Position numbers and translations under genes: made by a program. From Heterobilharzia americana (lineage: Eukaryota; Platyhelminthes; Trematoda; Strigeidida; Schistosomatidae), in contig OX104127.1 of assembly GCA_944470555.2 (NCBI GenBank), positions 133,859,113-133,923,112 of the forward strand: a stretch of 64,000 bases of DNA, in the 5' to 3' direction. The notes beneath the pieces are model-generated. The model saw only the letters and a program-made list of their open reading frames with translations, was not told where the DNA came from and made no database searches. Positions 45,766 to 56,975 of this stretch are shown here, piece by piece (position 1 is the first letter of the stretch; every line of letters begins with the position of its first letter).

Positions 45766-45858
45766 GTAGACCTCGCCTGGTTAACTAGTTAACTGGTTAA
45801 TAGCCGGTCCTAATCAGAAAAAATATCAAAATCACCACAAACCCCCAAACTCCCCAGA
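45766..45858 (+). repeat. RTE 5'-end fragment joined to a SINE-A 3'-end fragment
   Basis: About 42 bp (CCTGGTTAACTAGTTAACTGG, AGCCGGTCCTAA) match the 5' end of RTE copy C+ at 46517-46560. They are followed at once by a SINE-A-like 3' end (AAATCACCACAAACCCCCAAACTCC). It may be a chimera made by template switching, or two adjacent old fragments. Confidence 0.5.
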
Positions 45859-45959
45859 ATTACTATTCCATTTAAGAATTTTATTGGAACATGTTATTGG
45901 AAGCAAAAATGGAACATAACACATTCATTTGTGAATAAAATAATGACGTGAGTGAGCAA

Positions 45960-46515
45960 ATGATCAGGTCTGACACACGATACTAAGTACTAGCCATTCT
46001 CTGGCCGCCTCCTTGAAGCATGGGCTACCAAAATTTCCCACCGAACAAATACGTCAAATTCATTGCTTTCAGCCATTTAACTATGTCTTCTAAACTTGTC
46101 ATTTTTAAAATGTTTTCAACTAGCCATTTCTTGAGTAGATAACCAAACACAACAAAAATGACAAGTTCGATGGAAATGGACATTTTTCGGTGTGTAAAAA
46201 ATAAATTATATTTCTACTCCTTAGACAATTAGCTCTAACTGTAGATAGCTGTATTGGTTGAATGGACTGTCACCACTTAAATTCGATTTTCTGTTCATCC
46301 TTCATTCCATATCGGAAGGCAATCCAAAAACAGGTGACCGTTTCGCATTATAACATTCAATAATCTATTACTAACACCAGTCGGATCCAGTAATCATTTT
46401 GTTTAAAATATTGTTCTGTGAGTTAATTTTCCAAACTGTTACTTGCAGAGAATTCCATACTGTATCATAATCGTTCATTGGAATAAAGCGATTATTAATA
46501 TTTATATTAATAGTA
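45960..46515 (+). repeat. Unclassified interspersed repeat, copy 3
   Basis: It aligns with the reverse complement of 2026-2585 and ends GGAATAAAGCGATTATTAATATT. On the minus strand near 46060-45985 a coding-like motif with GSPCFKEAAREWL can be read, related to the motifs in copies 1 and 2. RTE copy C+ begins directly after the tail. Confidence 0.5.
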
Positions 46516-46516
46516 A

Positions 46517-49195
46517 CCTTGCCTGGTTAACTAGTTCACTAGTTACTAGCCGGTCCTAAGCCCAGGTAAAGAGGGAAGGTTGGGCATAGGGCTAGCAACC
46601 CTACCCTGTAAAATAAATCTAACCGCTAAAGAAACTTCAAGGCACAAACAAGATATAAAAAATAAAAACAAAATTATTCCTCGCTGGAATCGGAAAGACG
46701 AAATGACGCCAGTTGGTGAAAGCCTTCGGGAAGCCAATTGGCCGATGTGTCTTCTCTCGATGAAAGCGAAAGTAAACGTGGGGACATGGAATGTCTGCAC
46801 CGTGTTTGAACCCAGCAAGGCAGCTCAGATTGCAAACGAGATTAGAAGGTATCACATCGAAGTGCTTGGAATTTGCGAAAGCAGATGGAATAGGAGTGGA
46901 CTCTCCAAACTATCAACTGGAGAGTCAATAATCTACTCCGATATTGTCATCCAGACGACAACAATGAGCACACTGAGTTAAGGAGTGGCTATCATGATGT
47001 CCTCAACAGCATCGAGGGCTCTTATACAGTGGGAACCAATCTCCTCCTGCAGGATCATGACAGTAAGGGTCTACTCAAAACGAAGGAAGGTCACAATCGT
47101 ACAATGTTTACGTACCTGCAAATAATTCAGAGCAAGAGAAAAAGGAGGAATTCTACAGAAAACTGCAATCAGCACTCGACAAGACCCCAGTTGGCGACAT
47201 CAAAATTCTAATGGGCGACATGAATGCCAAACTGGGAGGGGACAACACAGGAAGAGAACTAACCATGGGTCGAGAAGCACTCGGTGGGGTGATGAACGAG
47301 AATGGAAAATTGTTTGCAGAATTCTGTGCATTCAACGATTTGGTGATTGCAGTGAGGCAGTGTGTTCAAGCACAAAGATATCCACAAAGCGACATGGATT
47401 TGATTTCACCAGATGGACACACTAAAAAATCAGATCGACTTCATCTCAATGTGAAGAAAGTGGAGACGCAGCTTACTTGACACAAGGTCAAGGAGGGGAG
47501 CAGATGTAGGTTCAGACCACTATCTAGTGCAAGAAAACTTCCAAATCAAGTTAAAAGCCTTCAAGGAAGCAGGTGATAGACCTCAATTCAAGTACAACAC
47601 TCGGAAACTGAAGGATGAAACTACAAGCGACATCTTCACGTCAACCATCAAGACAAAATGGGAGATATCGAGCAACATCCCTGAAGAAATCTGTGTGGAT
47701 GAACACCGAAACTCTCTGAAAGCTATGTGGAAAAAAACCTGCATAACCGTATTAGGAAGGATGAAGAAAGAAGACAAGGAATGGATCTCGACAGACACAT
47801 GGAAGCTGATAGAGCAGAGAGAGGAAGATGGTGAAGCAGAAGATAAACCAGTGCAAGGACGCTCAACGACAAGAGGAACTGAGCACAATGTATAAAACGC
47901 TGGACAAAGAAGTAAAGAATAGTGCGCGCAAAGACAAAAGACACTTCCACGATACACTGGCAAGTAAAGCAGAACGGGCTGCTGTTAGGAGACACCTGAC
48001 AATATTGTATCAAATAACCAGGTTACTATCTGGGAGGGAAGAGATCAACACAGACGAAACCAATAAAAGATGGTGACAGAAATTTAATTACGAAAGTAGA
48101 GAATCAAAGGAAACGATTGGCCGACCACTTCAACAAGCTCTTGAATCGACCACCACCACCACCTGTAATTCGTCCAAAAATACCACCTGCAGCCCCAGAA
48201 CTACCAGTGAACATAAGCCCTCCGACGAAATTCGAAGTCCTAAACGCCATAAAGCTACTGAAATGCGGGAAAGCAGAAGGACCAGATGGAATCCAGCCAG
48301 AAGCAATGAGAACAGACGCAGAGACAACAGCGGACATGCACGCACCACTATCATAGAAGGTTTGGAAGGAAGGAAAGGTACCTGCTCATTGATTGTAAGA
48401 AGGGCTACCCTGTCAAACTCCCGAAGAAGGGCAACCTAAGTGTTTGCAAGAACTGGCGGGGAATCACTCTCCTGTCCACCCCAAGTAAAATATTAAGCCT
48501 CATCATCCTGGAGAGGCTTAAAGATGCACTGCATTCAAAACTACGACCGGAACAGGCAGGCTTCAGGAAGTACAAATCATGTGCAGACCAAATTGCAACG
48601 CTTCGCATCATCACAGAACAGAGCACAGAATGGCAGTCAACTCTACTTCAACTTCATCGACTTTGAAAAGACCTTTGACAGCGTCGATCTAGAAGTATTT
48701 TGGTAGCTCCTTCAACGCTACAGAATACCGCAAACCTTTATCCGCCTCATTCAACAACTATATGAAGACGCCACATGCCAAGTAATTCACAATGGGAAGC
48801 TGAATGACGCCTTTGAAGTGAAGACAGGAGTAAAACAAGACTGTCTACTATCACCCATGATGTTCCTCATTGTGGTCGACTGGACTGGATCATGCAACAA
48901 ACAGTGAGGAGCGAGAAGAAGGGGATACGCTGGCTGGACTGCGGAAAAGAACCCAGAAGATCTGGATTTCGTCGATGATTTATATCTAATGTCACACAAA
49001 CTTGAAGATCTACAGGCGAAAAATAACAAGTTGACAGAAGAGGTAAGTAAGGTAGCGAAGACGGGACTTCCTTCAGGTGAACGTAGAGAAGACAGAGGTG
49101 ATGAAGTTACCCAACCAACACCAACACCGCCAGCACCAACAACAACAAACACCAATCACCATCAACAGGACAAACCTAAAGGAAGTAGTCCTTGT
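46517..49195 (+). mobile_element. RTE-clade (SR2-like) retrotransposon copy C+, with 5' end, 3' truncated
   Basis: After a 5' untranslated part (CTTGCCTGGTTAACTAG) come the endonuclease (VNVGTWNVCTVFE near 46773; LMGDMNAKLGGDNTGRE near 47205; SDHYLVQ near 47513) and a linker (KEWISTDTWKLIEQR; DKRHFHDTLASKAERAA). Next are RT fingers (LLNRPPPPP, GKAEGPDGIQPEA; GNLSVCKNWRGITLLS), then EQAGFRKYKSCADQIATLRII, NFIDFEKTFDSVD, GVKQDCLLSPMMF and LDFVDDL. Frame breaks occur near 46978, 47480, 47895, 48350 and 48655, with TAG at 48704-48706. It stops after the TPITINRTNLKE region, where copy C- begins in the opposite direction. Confidence 0.85.
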
Positions 49196-50330
49196 GCCAA
49201 ATAGGGGTTCAGTAGCACGTCTCCATTTCACTCTCTTCTCTGCAGTCTTTTAAAGCTGGCTCCATAACAGCCCAGAAGCTCTCATTTCCTCCTCGCACAA
49301 TCTCCTCCATGTCACCCACACCTCGGACACCCAACTCGTCATTTCCCCTTTGCATTCCACTCGAGTGCCTGGCTTGACGCGTGATGTCCCCAGTCCGCCT
49401 TCTCAGTGTATGCCCCATCAAATCCATCTCCACTTCCTCCTGCATATTTCTTGAGTGATGGGTTCTCGCTTCGTTGGTTTGTTAGCAGGTCAGAGTTCCT
49501 TGTTGCTTATTCACATTATTCTGACCATCTGAGCTTCAGTAACGAGCCAGTGTAGGTGGCAGTTGTTGATGAATGTTTGTAGTTTGTTGGAAATCCCCTT
49601 CGTAACGCGCCATCAAGTCTCTCAACCATCACATAGAATCACTGACTTGACGATGGTGTTGAAAATCCGGATCTCGTTCATGCTTTATGCTGAGTGTAGT
49701 GCAGTGCAGTGCAGTAGATCTGCACACTGGTTTCAGGTTGATGAAGGTCTGTCTTGCTTTTCCGATCCTAGCTGGCTTTGACGTCCTCGTCTGTGCCTGT
49801 GGTGCCTGTAGTTGAAACAGTGCTGTCTAGATAGGTGATAGAGACTACTTCCTTTAGGTTTGTCCTGTTGATGGTGATTGGTGTTTGTTGTTGTTGGTGG
49901 TGGCGGTGTTGGTGTTGGTTGGGTAACTTCATCACCTCTGTCTTCTCTACGTTCACCTGAAGGAAGTCCCGTCTTCGCTACCTTACTTACCTCTTCTGTC
50001 AACTTGTTATTTTTCGCCTGTAGATCTTCAAGTTTGTGTGACATTAGATAAAAGTCATCGACGAAATCCAGATCTTCTGGGTTCTTTTCCGCAGTCCAGC
50101 CAGCGTATCCCCTTCTTCTCGCTCCTCACTGTTTGTTGCATGATCCAGTCCAGTCGACCACAATGAGGAATATCATGGGTGATAGTAGACAGTCTTGTTT
50201 TACTCCTGTCTTCACTTCAAAGTCGTCATTCAGCTTCCCATTGTGAATTACTTGGCATGTGGCGTCTTCATATAGTTGTTGAGTGAGGTTGATAAAAATG
50301 TGGTACTCCCAGTGCTGAAGCAGCTTTTGT
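49188..50330 (-). mobile_element. RTE-clade retrotransposon copy C-, 5'-truncated and inverted against C+
   Basis: On the minus strand from about 50330 (just after the FDSVD block) it runs through GVKQDCLLSP, LDFVDDF, MSHKLEDLQAKNNKL, the CAA/CAC tract, three TGCAG units (49700-49714) and the C-terminal region to the 3' end near 49190. About 400 bp (50255-49845) are almost identical to 48794-49190 on the other strand, so read-through RNA would form a long hairpin. It carries the 5-bp duplication (50140-50158) and 4-bp insertion (49957-49970). Confidence 0.85.
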
Positions 50331-50884
50331 ATGTATATAGTCTCCCATTTTCTTCGGATTGCATCATCTCTCTTTATTAACCACTTACTGACTATCAGTC
50401 ACCTAACGATTTCCCAGTTTTTCATGTAGTTGTGTAACCTGTTACCTCTTAAACAATCCCTTCTTGTACGCCGAATTTTGTTTGTTGTCGTCCCCCTACA
50501 CACCCATTCCACAGCTCCATATTCTCCATCTCATCAGATATAAGTTGCCACTGATTCTGACTAAGATTTGTGATTATGAATCTTCTGTTTCTTCACTCAC
50601 TACTTTAGTGGTAATCCTGGATTTCAAATTTCCATTTATTCCTACATATTTAAAGTGTGTTATGCCATTATTACTTCTGATACTTGATTTTAATTGTAGG
50701 GTGTTTTCAGGTGTAGTAGGGGGGCGGAATAAAGTGAGTTCACTTAATTCTGTAATTTTTTAAAATTCTTGCATTGTTCAGATTATTTTGGTGTTGTCAC
50801 TTATTATCATCAATGCAGTTTATTGACTTTGTTGGTAGGATTGAACGGTCTTGTATGAAGGATTTACAATCACAATTATCTACT
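50331..50884. other. Non-coding stretch
   Basis: No continuation of the truncated C+ copy was found here. The 99-codon frame at 50464-50763 shows no motif. Confidence 0.4.
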
Positions 50885-51255
50885 ACTCAGTGTTGATCAA
50901 CTTAGAGAGGTAATTCCTGAAGTTCCAAAGAGAAGTCAACAGAGTCGAACATGAGGATAGTTACTCAGTGATGGCATTGGATGGCGGTCATGCTATATTG
51001 TGAACTGACAGAAGCAGGAAATATAGACCACTGAATTCAAACCAAGTGGCTCACTTGTGACGTGCTGCGCAAAGAACCTGAACTTTTTTGGTTCGATCCC
51101 TGGTGGGTCGTGAATGCGCACTGTCGAAGAGTCCCATACTAGGATGAAGCAGCTTCCCAGTCCTCCCAGTTTTCCACTGTTTCTCCAACTGATGTTAGCC
51201 CATGATGATTGCTAACTTTAACTCAGTAAATCCGCAAAAACCTTAAAATTTAGTC
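50885..51255 (+). repeat. SINE-A, full-length copy
   Basis: It starts at the 5' block (CTTAGAGAGGTAATTCCTGAAG). ATGGCATTGGATGGCGG, A box TGGCTCACTTGTGACG, a perfect B box GGTTCGATCCC (51090-51100), the hammerhead region and the 3' block follow. The ribozyme is damaged (GTCGAAGAG; GATGAAGCAGC). Confidence 0.8.
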
Positions 51256-51969
51256 ACAATAAAAGCCAGACGACTTGCCTCGAGAACTAAGGTTTTCGCT
51301 AATTCAAGTATTTTTAATTAAATAGCATCATTTCCAAGGTTGTTTTTTATCTCATCAAACTGAAGCAAACTCACAGCATGACAGTTAGACCAACTAGATT
51401 CACTTAGATTAGACACCAATATTTGTTTATTCCTGTAAGCATGTACACTGCAGCAAATAAGCATTCAATACTGTATACATTAGGTTTGTCAAGTTATATA
51501 AACAAAGATAAAAAATAAGTCCGTCTCTATCTAATATCTGTTCATTTTGATGAGGAGAGTTACATTTTCTCTGATAATATTGGTTACAAACTGTCCAAGA
51601 AGTATTTAACCTGAAAAAGTCTATACTACTGTTGTTTAAATCATTTTACCTAACCACCCTTACCCCACCTCAAACAGTAATTAAGTAGTAAAGAAGCACC
51701 CGAAATTTCAATGAATTTCCACCATGATGTGTTTACCAAAATGATTAATAAACCAATCTTCTGTCTGTTTGCTGTTGAATCAAATTTCAGAACCACATAA
51801 AAATGATCATGAAAACAACGGGAAGTTGAATTACGTTTTTTTAAACTTTAAGGACGGTTTTGTCGCCAACAACGTGCTTCGCTATTCATCCTCTTGGAAA
51901 TCTAATACCTCATTCAGTTTTTTTCCAAAGTAAGTGTGTTTAATTAGATTTCTGGGATTCAGGGATTTC
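51256..51969. other. Non-coding stretch
   Basis: Nothing recognised. Confidence 0.35.
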
Positions 51970-52482
51970 TTTCAGGTTGGTATTTATCATGACTGACACC
52001 AGTTGGAGGGACATTGTAAACCGGAAGGCACCGTACAGCTAGCTCGCTTCAGTACGGGACTTCTCAGCGGCGCGCACCCATTACCGCACCGAACCCACGA
52101 CCTTCACGTTCAGTGGCCAATATGCTACCACTAAGCCACCAGGTTGCCATCCAATGCTCCATATTTCCAACTTCTGTCAGTTCACGACATAGTGCGACCG
52201 CCATCGAATGTCGTAGTTGAGTATTTGTCCTCATAGTCCACCAGGTTTGCCCCACTGATCATGACTTCTCATTGGAACTTCAGGAATCACCTCTCGAAGC
52301 TAATCACCAATGAGTACTAGTTCAATTGAATTTGGGGGTTTGTGGGGATTCAGAGGTTCTTTTTTCTTTCAAGTTGGTACTCATCATCCTACCAGGACGA
52401 AACAGCTGTCCAGTACTCCCAGGTTTCCAATGTTCCTCCAATTAATGTCAGTCCATGATGAATACCAACTTGAAAAATATGT
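51970..52482. repeat. SINE-A: longer-than-unit minus copy facing a + 3' fragment
   Basis: The minus copy has the 3' block at about 51973 (CAGGTTGGTATTTATCATG) and again at about 52371 (CAAGTTGGTACTCATCAT), 398 bp apart, close to the 402-bp unit. A + fragment (52391-52482) follows directly and starts inside hammerhead stem II (CCAGGACGAAACAGCTGTCC). In the minus copy the ribozyme region is largely deleted. Confidence 0.75.
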
Positions 52483-54748
52483 TCAAACCTAAAGGTATGA
52501 TCCTAATTGTGGTTCAATAAAGAAAGCATCAAGCGCAGTGAACGCCAAAATAGGTACAGTTTGTCAGATGAAAATAAAAGCATCAAACTACAAACACAAA
52601 CTTCCTCTGTTTGAAACTGACGCAAAAGATTAAGTGAATTTCATGCTGGAGTCAGAATAAACGGACTGGGAATGGTTCGTGTAGTGTGTTGCTAATAATA
52701 GTCGTATCACTAAAATTACTTCTTAATTCGATTAAAAGTATTCCATGCATGTGAAGCTAAGACATACATACCAGGTCTTCTACTAAATTAGATTTTAATA
52801 AATATACAAATTTCCTCTTCTAATAGATTTATTTACTTTACGTTAATGAAGACAATAGGCAGTAGATGTGGAGTTTTCAGAAATCATCGACAAGGCTGAA
52901 ATGTTTTTGATTGTGAACATAATTTTAAGTATACCAAGACCATTCATTCACAATCATCTCAACTATCTAATAGTAATGAAAACAAGCATGTTGTTAATAA
53001 TGTAGAACATAATACTGCTGAACGTCTTATTGTGAAACTATTGACAATTTCTCCCCGGAGTTTTTTCCTGACATCAAAGTAAACTTTGTTTTTCGTTAAC
53101 GTGACTTAATGATATTACCGATTCTCTCTCTTAATATTGTTCAGGATATCTGATCCCTAAAATATTAACTCATAATATGTAAATATTTCCACTGTAAATT
53201 TAAAGCTTATTTTCGCGCCTTCTTCACTCCATTCAATGTCCCTTTTTTACCGCAGTTTAAACGGTGATTGATTCATTTCACTTTTTAGTATATCATTTTG
53301 TTTCCTTGGTCAACATCTCTAAAAAATATAAAACGACTGAACTTTCAGCTATAATCACACTATTCGATTGAAGTAAATATACCTTCAGTCCCATTCTTTT
53401 CTTCTTCTGCTGTCAGCTGCGTTTCGTCTTGAGAAGTCTTTGTTCTGTTGTTAATCGTATCACATCGAAGTGTGGAGTTATAAAAAGGGATTAGAAAGTT
53501 TAAGGTGGTCAACTTACAATGGAAGTATCCAGAATGAAAATAACAACAAACTTATCCTGGATATAATACAAAATATGAAAAACTGCATATAATCCTTTCC
53601 AATACATAATAGTAGTTCTGGACTCCTATTGTCTCAGATATGGTTAAATCCCTGACTCGTATTCATGTCAGTACGTTCGACTAAAATGATGGCAAGATTT
53701 TGAAGGAATTCTATGGACAATCGAAGTACCTTAGTTTATGCCGTTTTCTGTAATACAGCTGCCAATATCTCTTCACACTCCTTCGCGAACTAAACCGGGT
53801 GGTTTCATGAATGTAATGTGTAATGTTAGTATACTAAGCTTTACAGAAAGAGGTACACTAGCAAGCGTACACTGATGTGGTTAAGAGTATCAACAGATAC
53901 ATTTTTGTGAAATGGCACATTGTTAAGTTCGTTAGCATAAATTTCCCGCTTAGGAACTTTGTTGTCTTTTTCCTGGGATATCTTAGGCAATTTTACTCTT
54001 GAATTCAAAGTTTACCGGAGGAAAGTGAACGAATTTTACAAAATTATTTTGGTGGTGTTAAGTTTCCTTGTCCAATGTGTATAATCATAGCGATTTTATT
54101 GTCAATCAAACAATATGGGCACCAGATTTCCTCTGAATAAAAACTATTCTTCACCCCCTCCTGATTTCCCGAGCGTACGATGTATGTCATTGTTTACTAA
54201 TGAAACAATTTCGTCAATATAAAAAATATATTTACTCCATAAGTCATTGTGATGCCCGAACAAGCGTCAGCTACTGTTCCTATTTTTGAATTTTTATCTT
54301 TTTCTGAGTGTAAAACGTTTCCTCACGGAATTCCTCAGTGGCTTTCATGTTCTTCTTTTACCATATCCTAGGTTAATGTGTTTCTGATCCTGCCGACAAG
54401 AACCTGAATTTGAGAATTGATTAGAGTTAAGTCTGTGGTCAAAAGTATTGTATTACTCTCTAGGTGGATTTTAAACTGACCTACCTCTTGTGTAAAAAGT
54501 ATCCCACAGGAAACTAGATTATCAGTGGTAATGACCCCGCTATAACAATGAGTTTCACTACATTTCTCCTCATATAACTGAATTCGCTCTAGTTATAGTG
54601 TCACAAAGTTGAGAATTAACATTTACAGTTATGATTATGATCCTAAACTTGTGAATATGTCGTTGATTGAACGGAAGTAGTCGTTCACTATCGCCATATA
54701 GGCTCCTGTGAGGATACCTCAATATTGCTGGTATTTTCAGCTTTGGTA
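52483..54748. other. Long non-coding stretch
   Basis: AT-rich, no element or exon recognised. Confidence 0.35.
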
Positions 54749-54962
54749 GTGATGATGGATAGTGGCTAGCAGTGGAATCAGGGATGCGCTTTTCATCCAA
54801 TTTAGGGATCATCAGCTGGACGCATCTGCCTCCCAGTGAGTGATGTTGTTCCCACTAAGACTGGGACCCAAGAAGGATTGCTTCGAACCCCACAGTCCAA
54901 TCAGCGACAGAGATTCACAAGCCATAACACAACATCTATACTATACCCGTCGCACAAGAAGT
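54749..54962 (-). repeat. Sm-alpha-like SINE, copy 4
   Basis: On the minus strand the tRNA-like part is worn. The 3' part reads CACTCACTGGGAGGCAGATGCG, then hammerhead CCAGCTGATGATCCC...GGATGAAAAGCGCATC, then CTGATTCCACTGCTAGCCACTATCC. The core is close to intact: CTGATGA is present but the G closing stem II is missing. GAAA and the cleavage triplet AUC are kept. This is the best-preserved Sm-alpha ribozyme sequence here, though not perfect. Confidence 0.75.
54770..54832 (-). ncRNA. Sm-alpha hammerhead, near-intact relic
   Basis: Order on the minus strand: stem I strand GAUGCGUCCAG, CUGAUGA, UCCCUAAAUUGGA, UGAAA, short stem III (AAGCGCAU, nearly palindromic), C at the cleavage site, then stem I strand CUGAUUCCACUG. 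The missing G at the start of stem II lowers the chance of activity; AUCC/GGAU could pair only by using A9. Confidence 0.55.
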
Positions 54963-56975
54963 TAATAATGCCACTAGCACCATTTTTTCAGTGAAAAATT
55001 TGATCTCGATTACTCTCCGAATTGGTGAACGAGACGTTAGAATCATTGTATGGCAAATGCTCACATCTTTTGTTTTTTGAATGCGATGCTCAGAGTCATT
55101 ATGATGGTGCATTTCTCAAACAGTGATTCATAGACCACTTTTACCGCATGATTAACCTTTCAGTTTCCTATGCAATTCAAGCTGTTTTGTTCTAATTTTC
55201 TACTTTAACGAAGAAACATAAGCAAGTGCGAAAAGACTAGCTATAAATCTTTTAACATTGTCTGCAATTTCAACCCCTTTTTCTTCATTTTGATAAAAAA
55301 ATATAACCATTTAGCATAATCGTTTTAGTTAGTTGTGCGTACAGTTGAATAACCGAAACTGAGAAATGTTAATAATTACTTTCATTAAGGTGTCTGTAAG
55401 ACAAGGCGTATTCATGGTTTGCTTCTCATTGCATCAGATCACTATCGATATTCAGATGCTGAGAACTAAAGTCCATGCCTTTTCCTATTTTACAGTATTT
55501 TTCTTACATTCCCCCACTGGTATTACTATTCTGTATCGATATGAAAAACTTTAGAAAGCAAGTTCCATTTAAAATTATGTTACAAGTTATTTTCATACCT
55601 AAAGATAACTAGGAAACCTGCATCTGCAATAACTGAAGGCATAATTTTAGGGATGAAAGCTGAAAGACACCTATCTAGACTCTCACAACAACGAGTGGAG
55701 GATAAGTCAGGGTGATGAGTAGCAGATGCGGGCTTATTTGCAAATTTCCAGCTGTCAGTCATCGGATAGTGCTTGCACTGGATACTGTACACAGTTTCAG
55801 AAGTGAACCTGTATTTTCCCAGGCTTTAAAACACTCAGATTAAATATGAGTATTAAGAATTACTCAGTAAATATGACGAAGAAAGCAGTTTAGTTCACCA
55901 AAAAATGAAAAAATTTTACGATGAAAATTATGTCACTCTCAATATGTAAATCTACTTGCATTTATGAACTATGTCCAAAAGAAAATATAAATATTCATGA
56001 AATATGACTTCATGAATGCTCAAGTAATGCTCCTTTATAGTAATAAGTAAACATTTAGGCATCGCATTTCTAGTACTTTATTTTAAAAAATATCATTCTC
56101 GCTAACTCGGTCACAATTTGACGACAAAAATAAAGTCGAGCACTGAAATGCTTCGCTGAGATATGAGAAACATTTTCCGTATTATATCGGTTGTTACTGA
56201 CAATTATTCAGTAGTATGAGTTTATTCCAAATATTTGTCTGGCGATTTCACAATACATTTTTTTGAGTCACTTTATTAAAACCACTTCCTCAAAGACCTA
56301 ATGTAAGTGATAACAGTTCAGCTCCAGGAAATAAATGAACACATGAGATTTCATAAATTTTGGTGGTGAAAAATCTTGTAAACAGGAACTTCACATCAAT
56401 GTTATAGCCCAGAAGCTGTTGTAAGAAATTTGTAGTAATCTCTTGAGACTAGAGAGGACTGCTGAAATTGACATGGATTGCTGGATCGTGGGTCTGTCAA
56501 ATACTTTACTTGCACTCCATTCTCAACAGCAAAAAGAATAACTTTTTACAATGTGCATCCTTCTGGTGTCAAAGAATAAGTTATTTCAGTGTCAACATGC
56601 AACGAGGAGGACCCTTCAAAGATATTTCCATAAGAGTAGGAAAAATGCAAAGTAACTTACTAATATCTAAAATCTGGGCAACCACCTAATGACAAGACTG
56701 ATTGGCTGTCTAGTGACTAGTGTTGGTTTTAACATTGATGCTCATGTGATTAATGATTCTTGAACGAATAACTTCACAATACATCTATGCATGTAAAAAA
56801 GATCTTCAAGTAATCGCTACAATAATAAGCCAGGGATTAGTTACCATAGGTTTTAACTAAAATAATTTTTAATACTTCAAGATGACCTTTTGAAACGGAA
56901 CTAAAATCTGCAGGTATATTAATGTAAGAGTAAAACTTGCCCAGTGAGGAAGACTACAATTCCATAATAGATTGT
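54963..56975. other. Long non-coding stretch
   Basis: Nothing recognised. Short open frames at 55366-55554, 55580-55792 and 56468-56689 have no motif. Confidence 0.35.

Noticed and set aside
49188..50330. Twin-priming inversion of a single RTE insertion as the cause of the C+/C- pair
   Set aside because: In twin priming the inverted 5' part lies beyond the 5' side of the 3' part. Here C+ abuts the 3' end of C-, and both copies contain the same RT segment.
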